Assembly (NCBI RefSeq): GCF_001811505.1
Contig: NZ_KV804976.1
Coordinates: forward strand, 2,127 to 64,942
DNA length: 62,816 nucleotides
DNA from: Streptococcus sp. HMSC034E03
GTDB taxonomy: Bacteria; Bacillota; Bacilli; Lactobacillales; Streptococcaceae
Reading direction: 5' to 3'
Shown piece by piece: positions 25,565 through 34,388 of this stretch. A program made the translations under genes and the position numbers. The notes beneath the pieces are model-generated. The model saw only the letters and a program-made list of their open reading frames with translations. It did no database searches and was not told where the DNA came from. Positions within the stretch are counted from its first letter, which is position 1; each line of letters begins with the position of its first letter.

Positions 25565-25790
25565 AATTTAGTATACTATCAATAAATAATATTATAGAAG
25601 CAATAATAACTATAATTTTACCTATTTGGATAAGCTTATTTTGAGATTTAAATATATTTTCTAACAAAAATATTTGGATCACACACATTATAGGAATTAA
25701 ATTTTTTGAAATTGAGAAGTACCCAAACAAATAGACTATAAATAATAAAAATAAAACTATATTGTATTTCTTATTCAAAACAGTTATCAC
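25563..25790 (-). CDS. Small three-helix membrane protein, candidate immunity protein
   Basis: A 75-residue, highly hydrophobic and basic protein with three predicted helices (NIVLFLLFIVYLFGYFSI; LIPIMCVIQIFLLENIF; IGKIIVIIASIILFIDSI) and lysine-rich connections (KNK, KSQNK). I choose the GTG at 25790 because AAGG lies six bases upstream and it gives a 20-base overlap with the end of the secreted-protein gene, the usual arrangement for coupled toxin and immunity genes. A longer TTG start further inside the upstream gene has no ribosome site. By position and size it may protect the producer from the upstream bacteriocin-like protein; I do not recognise a specific family. Confidence 0.65.
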   Translation of the reverse strand: MITVLNKKYNIVLFLLFIVYLFGYFSISKNLIPIMCVIQIFLLENIFKSQNKLIQIGKIIVIIASIILFIDSILN

Positions 25791-26304
25791 TAATTGCCTT
25801 AATTCCCAAAATAGTAGATCCCATGTCAACTACAGCATATCCGAATTTTGTAATATTGTCGTAATTAGCTCCAGATTCAGCAATGGATATTAAAGCAGAA
25901 GCGGCTGCCTTGATACCTCCTACTGCTGCTATAAATTGTTTAATTTTAACAAGCATACCAATACCAACAGCAGCAGATCCTACTGCCCAAGCAACTGCAC
26001 CGACACATCCCCAAAAGTCTCTGAACTGTACTTCATTATCAAATTTTAAATCTATACCTTTACTAAGCATATATTTATCAATTTCTTCCTGATTCCCTCT
26101 TTCCAACATTCCTTGTGGCATTTCATCTACTGCTTTTAAAATTAATAAAATAGATTCTTCCGATAAATCTTTAAAAGTATTTCCAAGTTTTGTCGCTGAA
26201 ACCACCTCATTAGCATGAACAACTGAAACACCTTCTGTAAGTGCTATATTCAATATTACTGTACTAAGTAATGCAACACTCACCATTTTTATTTTTTTAT
26301 TCAT
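25771..26304 (-). CDS. Secreted bacteriocin-like protein, family not recognised
   Basis: A 177-residue pre-protein. Residues 1-31 form a Sec signal peptide (lysines, then VSVALLSTVILNIAL, cleavage likely after VHA31). Residues 32 to about 97 are a charged segment. Residues 98-177 are a glycine/alanine-rich hydrophobic domain (CVGAVAWAVGSAAVGIGM, AAVGGIKAAASALISIA) bracketed by Cys100 and Cys175, near the very end, which could form a disulfide. This resembles secreted pore-forming bacteriocins in general, not a named family I can identify. The ATG at 26304 has GGAGG ten bases upstream, but both lie in an mRNA hairpin. It has a strong promoter with a cre site and is followed by an overlapping small membrane gene. 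It lies between scrR and mvaA, which I recall as adjacent in pneumococcus. Confidence 0.7.
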   Translation of the reverse strand: MNKKIKMVSVALLSTVILNIALTEGVSVVHANEVVSATKLGNTFKDLSEESILLILKAVDEMPQGMLERGNQEEIDKYMLSKGIDLKFDNEVQFRDFWGCVGAVAWAVGSAAVGIGMLVKIKQFIAAVGGIKAAASALISIAESGANYDNITKFGYAVVDMGSTILGIKAISDNCFE

Positions 26305-26342
26305 AATCAAAAATCCTCCTCTCTATATTTTTTGATTATGAA
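26300..26342 (-). promoter_or_regulatory. mRNA hairpin with ribosome site in the loop and start codon in the stem
   Basis: In the transcript, TTCATAATCAAAAA pairs perfectly with TTTTTGATTATGAA (14 base pairs). The 15-base loop holds the GAGGAGGA ribosome binding site, and the ATG of the bacteriocin-like gene is inside the 3' arm. It begins about 14 bases after the predicted transcription start. Occlusion of the start codon would make translation conditional on melting the stem. Confidence 0.75.
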
Positions 26343-26362
26343 TCTTAATAATTTACAACTAT

Positions 26363-26391
26363 GTTATAACAAAAAATGAAAGCGTTGTCAA
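26363..26391 (-). promoter_or_regulatory. Promoter of the bacteriocin-like operon with overlapping cre site
   Basis: On the minus strand TTGACA (26386-26391), 17 bases and TATAAC (26363-26368). On the plus strand TGAAAGCGTTGTCA (26377-26390) matches the CcpA consensus TGWAARCGYTWNCW at 13 of 14 positions and covers the -35 and upstream spacer, so glucose repression by CcpA is predicted. Confidence 0.75.
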
Positions 26392-26451
26392 TACATACGT
26401 CTTGTTTTTTTGAACAAAAACAGAAAAACTGGCAAATAATGTCATTGAATT

Positions 26452-26487
26452 AAGAAACTCAAATACGATTCTGTATTTGAGTTTCTT
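26452..26487 (-). terminator. Terminator after mvaA
   Basis: A perfect 15-base stem (AAGAAACTCAAATAC with GTATTTGAGTTTCTT, 6-base loop) lies about 54 bases after the mvaA stop. T-rich flanks are better on the plus side but present on both. Confidence 0.7.
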
Positions 26488-26540
26488 TTATTTGAAAAAA
26501 CAGTAAAAAGCGCTAAAAATCAAACCAGTCTAAATTTTTC

Positions 26541-27815
26541 TTATGATCTTAAATGTTTCAATAGCGTTTGCGCTTTTTCTAGATTAAAGGTTTTTTCAGC
26601 AATCAAGTTTTCTACTAACTTGGGTACTTCTGCCTCAGTCGCACCTGCTAAAAGCGCTAAAGATTTCGCTTGAAGCTTCATGTGTCCATGCTGAATCCCT
26701 GTACTGACAAGAGCTTTAAGTGCTGCAAAGTTTTGAGCGAGACCAATCGAAACGATAATTTGAGCCAATTCTTTGGCAGATGGTTGACCTAGCAACTCAT
26801 GACTGAGTACAACTCGAGGATTGAGACCAATCGAACCGCCCTTAGTGGCAACTGGCATCGGCATGGTCATCTCTCCAATAAGCTCTTCGTTTTCCAAATC
26901 TATAGTCCAACGACTGAGTCCTCGATAGGCGCCATCATGACTTGCATAGGCATGCGCTCCTGCTTCGATGGCACGCCAATCATTTCCTGTCGCAATCAAA
27001 AGGGCATCGATTCCATTAAAAATTCCCTTATTGTGAGTAGCTGCTCGATAAGGATCTGCCTGAGCAAACTGGCTAGCTAAAACCATTTTTTCCGCTAGTT
27101 CACGCGCTTCATCCTTCTGGCGACTCAAATAACGAAAGGCAATACGACAAGTTGCTGTTACTAGAGAATCTGTGGCATAGTTGGATAGAATTCCCATTAA
27201 ACTTTGCCCTTGACTTAGAGCCTCTAGACTTGGTTTTAAAGCTTCAAGCATGGTATTGAGCATATTAGCTCCCATTGCTTCCTGAGTATCTACATGGAGA
27301 TAAACCACTAAAAAGTCAGACTCACCAGAAATTTTTTCAACTGTTAGCTCTCTGGCTCCACCACCACGTTTGACAATAGAGGGATAGGCTTGGTTTGCTT
27401 GTTCGAGCAACTCTGCTTTTTGACTCAGAATAGCCTGACAAGCTTTATCCCTATCTGGAACCTGATAGAGGGCTACCTGACCTATCATTTGTCGCTGATG
27501 AACTTGAGCTGTAAAACCTCCAGCACGTTTGATAATCTTACTGGCAAAACTAGCTGCAGCAACAACAGATGGTTCTTCGGTCACATAGGGAACTGTGTAT
27601 TCTTGACCATTTACCAGAACTTCTGGAACGATTGAGTATGGAAGTGAGAAGGTTCCTACCACATTTTCACTCAATTGGTCCGCTACTGCTAGACTGAGAT
27701 TTTCATTTTGCGCAAGACTTTCTTGGGCTTCAATAGTAGTAAGCGCCTGAGACTTAACGAACTCTAGGCGCTCTTGAATTGATTTTTTAGCAAATCCATT
27801 CCAATTTTTTTTCAT
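26541..27815 (-). CDS. mvaA: Hydroxymethylglutaryl-CoA reductase, class II
   Basis: Converts HMG-CoA to mevalonate in the isoprenoid pathway that supplies undecaprenyl phosphate. The 424-residue bacterial class II enzyme shows the catalytic Glu region VTEEPSVVAAAS, EAMGANMLN, KGIFNGIDALLIATGNDWRA (catalytic Lys/Asp region) and the C-terminal His in GIQHGHMKLQ. Its ATG overlaps the TAA of mvaS by one base, so the two are translationally coupled. A terminator follows, before the accessory bacteriocin-like pair. Confidence 0.95.
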   Translation of the reverse strand: MKKNWNGFAKKSIQERLEFVKSQALTTIEAQESLAQNENLSLAVADQLSENVVGTFSLPYSIVPEVLVNGQEYTVPYVTEEPSVVAAASFASKIIKRAGGFTAQVHQRQMIGQVALYQVPDRDKACQAILSQKAELLEQANQAYPSIVKRGGGARELTVEKISGESDFLVVYLHVDTQEAMGANMLNTMLEALKPSLEALSQGQSLMGILSNYATDSLVTATCRIAFRYLSRQKDEARELAEKMVLASQFAQADPYRAATHNKGIFNGIDALLIATGNDWRAIEAGAHAYASHDGAYRGLSRWTIDLENEELIGEMTMPMPVATKGGSIGLNPRVVLSHELLGQPSAKELAQIIVSIGLAQNFAALKALVSTGIQHGHMKLQAKSLALLAGATEAEVPKLVENLIAEKTFNLEKAQTLLKHLRS

Positions 27816-28987
27816 TATTTTTCAACCTTGCTGTAGCGACGTTGGTGTTCTACAATCTCAACAAGGGCATAGTCTTGCCCTTCATAGCCTGACATCGTTG
27901 CAGAACCAGACTCATCTAATTGGGCTTCCTCAAAGAAGATTCGTTCATAGTCAGCAACACTCAATGCTTGACGTTGGTCTAGCAAGTCTAAGCGATTTTT
28001 CTGCAATTGCTTTTCAAAACCTTCAACCAATACTACACTAAAGAACTCAGATACAGCCCCACTACCATAGCTGTAGAGGGCAATCTTATCCCCAGCTTTT
28101 AGGCTATCAGAATTTTCAAGAAGAGACAAGAGACCTAAGAAGAGTGAACCTGTATAAATGTTCCCAACTTTTTGGCTATAAATAATAGATTCATCAAAGT
28201 GCTTTTGAAGCAAGTCCTTCTTCTCTTGAGGCAAGGATTTGTCTAGGATTTTTTTCAATCCTTTGAGAGCTAGCTTTGGATATGGCAAGTGGAAACATAC
28301 AGCTTCAAAATCATCCAAAGTACAGTCATAACGCTTTTGGTACTCTTCCCAAGTCGTTTTTAAGCTATCAAGATATTGTTGCGTTGAGTAAACCCCATTT
28401 ACAAATGGTGTTGTCGAGTAATTTGGACGCCAAAAGTCCATAATATCACGAGTTTGTGCAACATTATCATTATTGAAGACCATAACACGTGGATTTTGGC
28501 TAATCAACATAGCAACACAGCCTGCACCTTGAGTTGGTTCTCCAGGAGTTTCGACACCATATCTTGCAATATCGCTAGCCAGCACTAAAACTTTTGATTT
28601 AGGAGAATTTTCTACATGTAACTTAGCATAGTGAAGGGCCGCTGTTGCACCATAGCAAGCTTCCTTGATTTCAAAACTACGAGCAAATGGTTGAATTCCT
28701 AGCAAACCGTGTACAAAGACAGCTGCAGCTTTACTCTGGTCAATCCCAGACTCTGTCGCTACGATAACCATGTCAATCTCTTGCTTCTCTTCTTCAGTCA
28801 GGATAGAATTACCTGCACTGGCAGCCAAGGTAACAATATCCTCTGTCAAAGGAGCAATACTCAATTCTTTTAAAAGGAGTCCTTTACTCAATTTTTCAGG
28901 ATCAATTCCTCGGGTTTCCGCTAAATCTTGTAATTTCAAAACGTATTGACTGGTTGCAAAACCAATCTTATCAATACCGATTGTCAT
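27815..28987 (-). CDS. mvaS: Hydroxymethylglutaryl-CoA synthase
   Basis: Condenses acetyl-CoA and acetoacetyl-CoA to HMG-CoA. The 390-residue thiolase-fold enzyme starts MTIGIDKIGFATSQYVLKL and carries the nucleophile Cys in KEACYGATAAL near residue 111, CFHLPYPKLALKGL (catalytic His) and GNIYTGSLFLGLLSLL. The start at 28987 is chosen because AGAGG lies 5-8 bases upstream; an ATG seven codons earlier has no ribosome site. First gene of mvaS-mvaA. Its leader contains a duplicated block described separately. Confidence 0.95.
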   Translation of the reverse strand: MTIGIDKIGFATSQYVLKLQDLAETRGIDPEKLSKGLLLKELSIAPLTEDIVTLAASAGNSILTEEEKQEIDMVIVATESGIDQSKAAAVFVHGLLGIQPFARSFEIKEACYGATAALHYAKLHVENSPKSKVLVLASDIARYGVETPGEPTQGAGCVAMLISQNPRVMVFNNDNVAQTRDIMDFWRPNYSTTPFVNGVYSTQQYLDSLKTTWEEYQKRYDCTLDDFEAVCFHLPYPKLALKGLKKILDKSLPQEKKDLLQKHFDESIIYSQKVGNIYTGSLFLGLLSLLENSDSLKAGDKIALYSYGSGAVSEFFSVVLVEGFEKQLQKNRLDLLDQRQALSVADYERIFFEEAQLDESGSATMSGYEGQDYALVEIVEHQRRYSKVEK

Positions 28988-28990
28988 ATT

Positions 28991-29042
28991 TACCTCTATT
29001 TTTATCATTCATTGTAAAAAATCGTTCACCTCTATTTTATCA
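28991..29042 (-). promoter_or_regulatory. mvaS promoter region with a duplicated leader block
   Basis: On the minus strand TGATAAAAT (29034-29042) is an extended -10. The block TGATAAAA(A)TAGAGGT occurs twice, at about 28992-29007 and 29028-29042. The proximal copy supplies the mvaS ribosome site, the distal copy the -10. Confidence 0.45.
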
Positions 29043-29061
29043 CAATTGAGGTCAAATGAGC

Positions 29062-29090
29062 TAAAAAAGACTTGATTCACCAAATCAAGT
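29062..29090 (-). terminator. Terminator after the ThrE-type exporter operon
   Basis: A perfect 8-base stem ACTTGATT/AATCAAGT with a 5-base loop, followed on the minus strand by CTTTTTTAG. Confidence 0.75.
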
Positions 29091-29140
29091 TCATTATCTC
29101 ATTTTTCAAATAGAACTTTAGGGCTACAAAAAATCGAGTC

Positions 29141-29590
29141 TTAGCTAGCTCGATTCTTTTTGAGATAATGATACAATTTCAACAAAACTGTCCCACTGGC
29201 CATTCCAATGGAGATAACAAGGGCCAACATCATAACTAGCATGGCACTAGAAATGGCATGGCCGTAGTCACCTGTAACGAAGAAGGAAGTGGTTCGATAG
29301 GACAGATAACCTGGCACTAATGGTGCCAGAATGGCTAGGGCAAAAACCACTGCTGGTGTTTTGTAGAGAATACTCATAATCTGGCTAACACAAGAACCAA
29401 TCACCGCAGCAATAAAGGTTGCCAAAATAACATTGGTTGGTTCCTTGAGTATCAGATAGAGTAGCCAGATAGACATTCCTAAAACTCCACCAGGGATAAG
29501 CATGGAACGCTGGACATTTAAAACGATTAAAAAGGTAATAATGGCAAGCAAACTTGCCAGAGCTTGCAATAAAAATGTTGTTAGTGTCAT
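29141..29590 (-). CDS. Threonine/serine exporter family protein, small subunit (ThrE_2/DUF3815)
   Basis: A 149-residue membrane protein with five hydrophobic helices (TTFLLQALASLLAIITFLIVL at the N-terminus, then VPGYLSYRTTSFFVTGDYG). It corresponds to the C-terminal half of the corynebacterial threonine exporter ThrE. In many Firmicutes the transporter is split into a DUF1212 subunit and this DUF3815 subunit, encoded side by side as here. One base separates it from the upstream gene's stop and no ribosome site is evident, so translation should be coupled. Substrate in streptococci is not established. Confidence 0.82.
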   Translation of the reverse strand: MTLTTFLLQALASLLAIITFLIVLNVQRSMLIPGGVLGMSIWLLYLILKEPTNVILATFIAAVIGSCVSQIMSILYKTPAVVFALAILAPLVPGYLSYRTTSFFVTGDYGHAISSAMLVMMLALVISIGMASGTVLLKLYHYLKKNRAS

Positions 29591-29591
29591 A

Positions 29592-30350
29592 TTAGTTCAT
29601 GAGTAAGAGGGCGACTGATGTTCCAGCCCCTAAGGCAAGGGTGATCAGCAAGGATTCAAACATCTTGCTCATACCAGAGTTAATGTGATTGGTCATAATA
29701 TCTCGAACAGCATTAGTCAGGGCAATTCCAGGTACAAAAGGCATGACCGCACCAGCAATGACCAAATCGGCTGTCGATGGTAAACCAGAATAGCGCGCCC
29801 AAAATTGTGCAATCAAACCAAAGACAAGAGCTCCTGCAAAAGCTGTCATAAAAGGAATACGAATAAACTTTTCTACATAGAGAGAGAAAGTAAAAGCAAA
29901 CAAGGTCGCCACTCCTGCCCCTATTGCATCGTAGACATTCCCACCGAACATGATTGAAAAGAAAGGAGCACTGAGGGTCGCTGCAGCAGTTAGTTGAACA
30001 TTGGTATAGGGAGATGCCTTAGCATTCAATTCCTTTAGTTGGATAAAGGCTGTCTCCAAATCAAGCTGTCCTGACACGAGTTGCCGCGAAATTTGGTTGA
30101 CATCACACACCTTCTCAATATTATAAGCAGAGGAGGTCACTCGCTTCATACGAGAGATATTTGTATTTTCAATGGAGAAAAAAATGGCTGCGGGCATGGC
30201 TAAAACATTACAATCCAGAATACCCTGTGAATGAGCAATCCGAATCATGGTATCTTCAACACGATAAATCTCAGATCCATTTCGAAGTAGAATCGTTCCA
30301 GCTAGCATGATGACATCAATAACTGCATTCAGTTTTTTTGATTCTTCCAT
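29592..30350 (-). CDS. Threonine/serine exporter family protein, large subunit (DUF1212)
   Basis: A 252-residue protein with a cytoplasmic N-terminal part containing the DUF1212 motif NGSEIYRVEDTMIRIA (about residues 22-37), then five membrane helices including IPFMTAFAGALVFGLIA and AGAVMPFVPGIALTNAVRDI. It pairs with the 149-residue DUF3815 protein to make a ThrE-like exporter of threonine, serine or small dicarboxylates. The ATG at 30350 has AGGAGGG five bases upstream; a longer in-frame opening has none. An extended -10 (TGATAAAAT) lies about 30 bases upstream. Confidence 0.83.
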   Translation of the reverse strand: MEESKKLNAVIDVIMLAGTILLRNGSEIYRVEDTMIRIAHSQGILDCNVLAMPAAIFFSIENTNISRMKRVTSSAYNIEKVCDVNQISRQLVSGQLDLETAFIQLKELNAKASPYTNVQLTAAATLSAPFFSIMFGGNVYDAIGAGVATLFAFTFSLYVEKFIRIPFMTAFAGALVFGLIAQFWARYSGLPSTADLVIAGAVMPFVPGIALTNAVRDIMTNHINSGMSKMFESLLITLALGAGTSVALLLMN

Positions 30351-30378
30351 GTTTCCCTCCTTTTTCAAACTCCATTTT

Positions 30379-30387
30379 ATTTTATCA
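30379..30387 (-). promoter_or_regulatory. Extended -10 promoter of the ThrE-type exporter
   Basis: TGATAAAAT on the minus strand, 29 bases before the DUF1212 gene and just after the stkP terminator. Confidence 0.5.
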
Positions 30388-30399
30388 TAATTTCGGAGG

Positions 30400-30436
30400 A
30401 AAAAAAATCTTTGCCACAAAAACTGTGACAAAGATT
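30400..30436 (-). terminator. Terminator after stkP
   Basis: On the minus strand AATCTTTGTCAC pairs with GTGGCAAAGATT (one wobble) and eight T follow. It begins at the stkP stop codon. Confidence 0.85.
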
Positions 30437-30438
30437 AT

Positions 30439-32322
30439 TTAGTTATCAGTGTTATGTTCGTCCGCATGAGTTTGCGTAGACGAAGATGGAGTAGATGAAC
30501 TTTGAGATGGCACCGTATTATCTGCCCTGTTAGAGTTACGCTGGCTCGAAGATGGAACAGAAGAAGATGATGGTGGAGTTTTTGGTTTATAAATAGAGAT
30601 CTTTATACGTGTCGTACTTAGATCAACTTTCGCACCTAGTTTTGGACTTTGATCGACAACAGTTCCTTCAGCAGTGCCCTCAGGTGCTGTCGAAACCTCT
30701 ACTACTTCGATATTAGCTTCCTTGACACCAACAATCTGAATTAAGTTATTCTTTGTAAATTCAAGACTTGAGCCAATATAACTTGGCATGGTCACGGTTG
30801 TCACCTTTTTAGCAACAGTCAAAACGATAGAAGTTGCCTTGCTAAGATCATAGGTTGTACCTTCTGCTAGGCTCTGTTTTAAAATCACACCTGGTTCTGA
30901 TTCACTGGACTCTTCTTCTTCAATCTTAATCAGATTTTCAGGAACCTTTTTCCCTTTCAATTCTGCTATGACATCTGTAGATTTACGACCAACATAATTT
31001 CCAAGCTTAAAGGATTGTTGACCTGAAGAAATAATGAGATTAACCTTAGTTCCTTCTTTGCGAGCTGAGCCAGCATCTGGATCTGTTCGGATAACCCGAC
31101 CTTCTTCTACGGTATCACTCGCTTCGGTCTTCTCCTCGCCAATCTCAAAATTCGCTTTTTTCAAGTTTTCCTTAGCTTCAGCAACAGTTTGACCTGCAAC
31201 TTTTGGAATCTCAACAGTAGCTGGTGTTCTGGATAAAATCCAGACAAGGGAAGCCAGGACCAATACGAAGCTTGCCAAGAGAACTAGATAACGTGCCTTA
31301 AAGCGACGTTTTTTCACTGGTTTTTCCAGCGGCTCTTTCGCAGCAACCTCTGGATTGACTCTAGCAGTCTGAGAAATTTCTGGCTGTGGTTGAACCTTTG
31401 GAATCGATGTTAAGGTTGTCTGAGGAACTTTTGGCAAGGTCTTGGTATCTGCCTTACTAGCATCATCAAAAACACGTTTGGCTTCATTTCTACGATTATA
31501 AGACAAACTACTGGATAAATCCACATACATCTCTGAAACTGACTTGTATCGATCCGTAAGCTTTTTAGCAGTTGCTTTGATGACCACATTCTCCAAAGCT
31601 TGGGGAACAGATGGATTTTCAGCTATAACCGAAGGAAGTGGTTTTTGAAAATGCTGGAGGGCAATGGTTACTGCACTATCGCCATCATAAGGGATACGCC
31701 CTGTCAGCATCTCGTAGAAAATAATCCCCATGGCATAGATGTCACTCTGCACAGTTGCCTTAGAGCCACGAGCCTGCTCAGGTGACAAGTAGTGGACAGA
31801 ACCCAACATAGAATTGGTCTGAGTCAGACTTGTCTCTGCAAAGGCTACAGCAATCCCAAAGTCCGTCACCTTAGCCGTTCCATCAGGAGTTAAAAGAATA
31901 TTTTGAGGTTTTAAGTCACGATGGACAATACCTTTAGTGTGCGCCAAGCGCATCGCTAAGAGAATCTGACCCATGATACGGACAGCTTCTTCATTTGAGA
32001 GGGGATAGTGTTCTTTGATATAGCGTTTGAGATCAAGACCAGCTACATATTCCATAGCTAGGTACTGTTGACCGTCCTCTTCGCCGATATCCGTTATCCG
32101 AACGATATGGGGATGATCTAAGTCAGCCATTGCACGCGCTTCACGCTGAAAACGAGCAACAGCAATCGGGTCAGTCTGGTAGTTAGTCCTCAGGACCTTT
32201 ACAGCTACCTCTTCCCCGTCTAAAATCAAATCCTTGGCTAGGTAGACATCTGCCATACCTCCACGGCCAATTTGTTTGATAATCCGATACCGCCCGGCAA
32301 AAATCTTGCCGATCTGGATCAT
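30439..32322 (-). CDS. stkP: Serine/threonine protein kinase StkP with PASTA repeats
   Basis: Membrane kinase that senses cell wall state and phosphorylates division and wall-synthesis proteins. The 627-residue protein has a Hanks-type kinase domain (about 12-275) with [11 protein letters not shown], the EVAVKVLR lysine, [11 protein letters not shown] and DFG. A juxtamembrane region, one helix (about 343-363) and extracellular PASTA repeats follow. I count three PASTA units (about 370-436, 437-505 and 508-578), then a Ser/Thr/Pro-rich tail of some 45 residues ending HADEHNTDN. Pneumococcal StkP has four PASTA repeats in 659 residues. GGAGGAG precedes the ATG, which overlaps the phpP stop (ATGA). 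Confidence 0.95.
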   Translation of the reverse strand: MIQIGKIFAGRYRIIKQIGRGGMADVYLAKDLILDGEEVAVKVLRTNYQTDPIAVARFQREARAMADLDHPHIVRITDIGEEDGQQYLAMEYVAGLDLKRYIKEHYPLSNEEAVRIMGQILLAMRLAHTKGIVHRDLKPQNILLTPDGTAKVTDFGIAVAFAETSLTQTNSMLGSVHYLSPEQARGSKATVQSDIYAMGIIFYEMLTGRIPYDGDSAVTIALQHFQKPLPSVIAENPSVPQALENVVIKATAKKLTDRYKSVSEMYVDLSSSLSYNRRNEAKRVFDDASKADTKTLPKVPQTTLTSIPKVQPQPEISQTARVNPEVAAKEPLEKPVKKRRFKARYLVLLASFVLVLASLVWILSRTPATVEIPKVAGQTVAEAKENLKKANFEIGEEKTEASDTVEEGRVIRTDPDAGSARKEGTKVNLIISSGQQSFKLGNYVGRKSTDVIAELKGKKVPENLIKIEEEESSESEPGVILKQSLAEGTTYDLSKATSIVLTVAKKVTTVTMPSYIGSSLEFTKNNLIQIVGVKEANIEVVEVSTAPEGTAEGTVVDQSPKLGAKVDLSTTRIKISIYKPKTPPSSSSVPSSSQRNSNRADNTVPSQSSSTPSSSTQTHADEHNTDN

Positions 32323-33059
32323 AGTGCCGCCTCCTCCTTAATCGAAACAAGGGCAACTGTAATATTATCAAGCCCTCCGGCATTGTTGGCAAAGCGTACC
32401 AAAGTGGCCGCCTTATCATCAAGCGAAATATCGCTTGTCACAATATCATAGATCTCACTGCCTGAAATCATATTGGTTAGACCGTCACTATTCATGACCA
32501 GATAGTCACCTGCTTCCAAGCTGACAATTCCAAAATCAGGTTGAATTTCGTCTTTTTGTCCGATAGATTGGGTGATGATATTCTTTTGTGGATGTGCTTC
32601 AGCTTCTTCAGGTGTCAATTGACCTGCCTTAAGCAATTCGTTAACCAAGGAATGATCACTTGTCAGTTGACGGTACTCTTCCCCTCGAATGAGACCGATT
32701 CTAGAATCTCCGATATGGGCATAAATTGCCTGATTTCCGATAACTGCAAGAGCTTCGAGGGTTGTCCCCATTCCCTTGTAGGCTTCATCTCGTCCTAGTT
32801 GATAAATCTTTTGATTTTCAACTTCTAGATGGTGGGCAAACCATTCGCGAACTTCATTAACGGTGTCGATCTGCGTATCAACCCAGGCAACACCTAAGTC
32901 CGTAACTGCCATCTCACTGGCAATATTTCCTGCGCGATGACCTCCCATCCCATCAGCCAAGATGATCATCGTGCGACCAGCACGGTTGACAAAAAGATTG
33001 ACATAGTCTTGATTATTTGTACGCTTCTGACCCACATCTGTTAATAATGAAATCTCCAT
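32319..33059 (-). CDS. phpP: PP2C-family protein phosphatase PhpP
   Basis: Reverses StkP phosphorylation. The 246-residue PPM/PP2C enzyme carries the metal-binding motifs [44 protein letters not shown] and [11 protein letters not shown] in the standard order, with no membrane segment. AGGAAGG lies about 9-11 bases before the ATG. The stop overlaps the stkP start (ATGA), the conserved phosphatase-kinase arrangement; rsmB and fmt lie upstream in the same direction. Confidence 0.95.
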   Translation of the reverse strand: MEISLLTDVGQKRTNNQDYVNLFVNRAGRTMIILADGMGGHRAGNIASEMAVTDLGVAWVDTQIDTVNEVREWFAHHLEVENQKIYQLGRDEAYKGMGTTLEALAVIGNQAIYAHIGDSRIGLIRGEEYRQLTSDHSLVNELLKAGQLTPEEAEAHPQKNIITQSIGQKDEIQPDFGIVSLEAGDYLVMNSDGLTNMISGSEIYDIVTSDISLDDKAATLVRFANNAGGLDNITVALVSIKEEAAL

Positions 33060-33074
33060 TGTGTCAGTTCCTTC

Positions 33075-34388
33075 CTAATTGGACATCTTACGAAATTGGC
33101 TGATGAAGAATCCATCACTTCCGTATAATTCCGGAGTAATAAGGATACAGCCATCTTTTAGAATATCCTTGCATTCGTGTTCTAGTTTAACCTGCTCGAA
33201 CTCGGGATGACTTTCTAAAAATGCTTGAACCACTTTAAAGTTCTCTTCCGAGACAATAGTGCAGGTACTATAGGTTATTATACCACCTTTTCGTAGTGTT
33301 TGACAAACACTACCTAATATTTCCAGCTGAATTTCCTGTAATGACGCGAAATCTGCCGTTTCTTTATTGTATTTGATATCTGGTTTTCGACGCAATAGAC
33401 CAATCCCTGAGCAAGGGGCATCAACAAGAATCTTATCAAATTGATCCTTGCCAAAAAACTCGTGGACCTTTCGGGCATCCAATTTTTGTGTTTGAACACG
33501 GTCTGCTACTCCTAAACGCTGAGCATTTTCCTGAATCAAAGTGAGTTTATGATCGTAGAGATCCAGAGCTGTTACCTGACCTGTCGTTAGATAAGATGCC
33601 ATATGGGCTGTTTTCCCACCTGGAGCCGCACAGGCATCCAAAACCTGCTCCTCTCCTTGTAGCTCTAGTGTTGGTGCAACCAGTTGACTAGACTCATCTT
33701 GGATAGTAATAACCCCTTCAGCAAACAAGTCATGACCCGCAAAATGCCCCTGCTCCTTGACCAGACCAGAAGCTGATAAAGCAGAATCACTTGCACCGAG
33801 CAGAGCTTTGATTTCCTCTTTTCGGTTCAAATCTGTTACGCGAATACTGGCTTTATTCCGTTGCAAAAGACTCTCAAAAATCGCTTGAGCTCGCTCTTCT
33901 CCGTACTCTTCCTTGAGTTTCGAAATCAACCAAACTGGTAAAGAATAGGCAATAGAATCACGCTTATTTTTACGCTTGATAGAGGCACTATCTGGCAAAC
34001 CTTCTCGCAGGATACGGCGAAGGACTGCATTGACCAGTTTTTCACTGCCTTTTTTGCGAAGTTTAGCCAGTTCCACCGCTTCATTGACCACTGCATGATC
34101 TGGAACCTTATCTAGATATTGGAGTTGATAAACGCTCATGAGAAGCAGAACATAGAGCCAGCTATCTAGCTTATCTCTATCCTCAATAAAGTGAGATAAA
34201 TACCATTCTAAAGTTAGTTTACGAGCTACCGTTCCATAGACCAGTTCGGTCACCAAGCCTTTGTCTGTTGCTGACAGCTGACTGGCTTTTAGGTGTTTGT
34301 TTAAGGCGATATTGGAGTAAGCTTGTTGGATAAAGACATCTTCCAATACCTCTAGGGCTAAACTTCTAGCCGTTTCTACTTTAGTCAC
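33075..34388 (-). CDS. rsmB: 16S rRNA m5C967 methyltransferase RsmB
   Basis: Methylates C967 of 16S rRNA. The 437-residue protein has an N-terminal NusB-like RNA-binding domain (about residues 1-140) and a SAM-dependent methyltransferase domain with [14 protein letters not shown], the catalytic [15 protein letters not shown] and the second Cys in [12 protein letters not shown]. The GTG at 34388 is chosen because GGAGA is eight bases upstream; a TTG one codon earlier is only five bases from it. It overlaps the end of fmt by 8 bases and leads into phpP-stkP. Confidence 0.94.
   Translation of the reverse strand: MTKVETARSLALEVLEDVFIQQAYSNIALNKHLKASQLSATDKGLVTELVYGTVARKLTLEWYLSHFIEDRDKLDSWLYVLLLMSVYQLQYLDKVPDHAVVNEAVELAKLRKKGSEKLVNAVLRRILREGLPDSASIKRKNKRDSIAYSLPVWLISKLKEEYGEERAQAIFESLLQRNKASIRVTDLNRKEEIKALLGASDSALSASGLVKEQGHFAGHDLFAEGVITIQDESSQLVAPTLELQGEEQVLDACAAPGGKTAHMASYLTTGQVTALDLYDHKLTLIQENAQRLGVADRVQTQKLDARKVHEFFGKDQFDKILVDAPCSGIGLLRRKPDIKYNKETADFASLQEIQLEILGSVCQTLRKGGIITYSTCTIVSEENFKVVQAFLESHPEFEQVKLEHECKDILKDGCILITPELYGSDGFFISQFRKMSN

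Noticed and set aside
25791..25829. TTG-started longer form of the small membrane protein
   Set aside because: It adds 13 residues read inside the upstream gene and has no ribosome site, whereas the GTG at 25790 has AAGG at suitable spacing.
25771..26304. Double-glycine class II bacteriocin
   Set aside because: The leader is a conventional Sec signal peptide with an AxA-type site, and there is no GG cleavage motif or dedicated exporter nearby.
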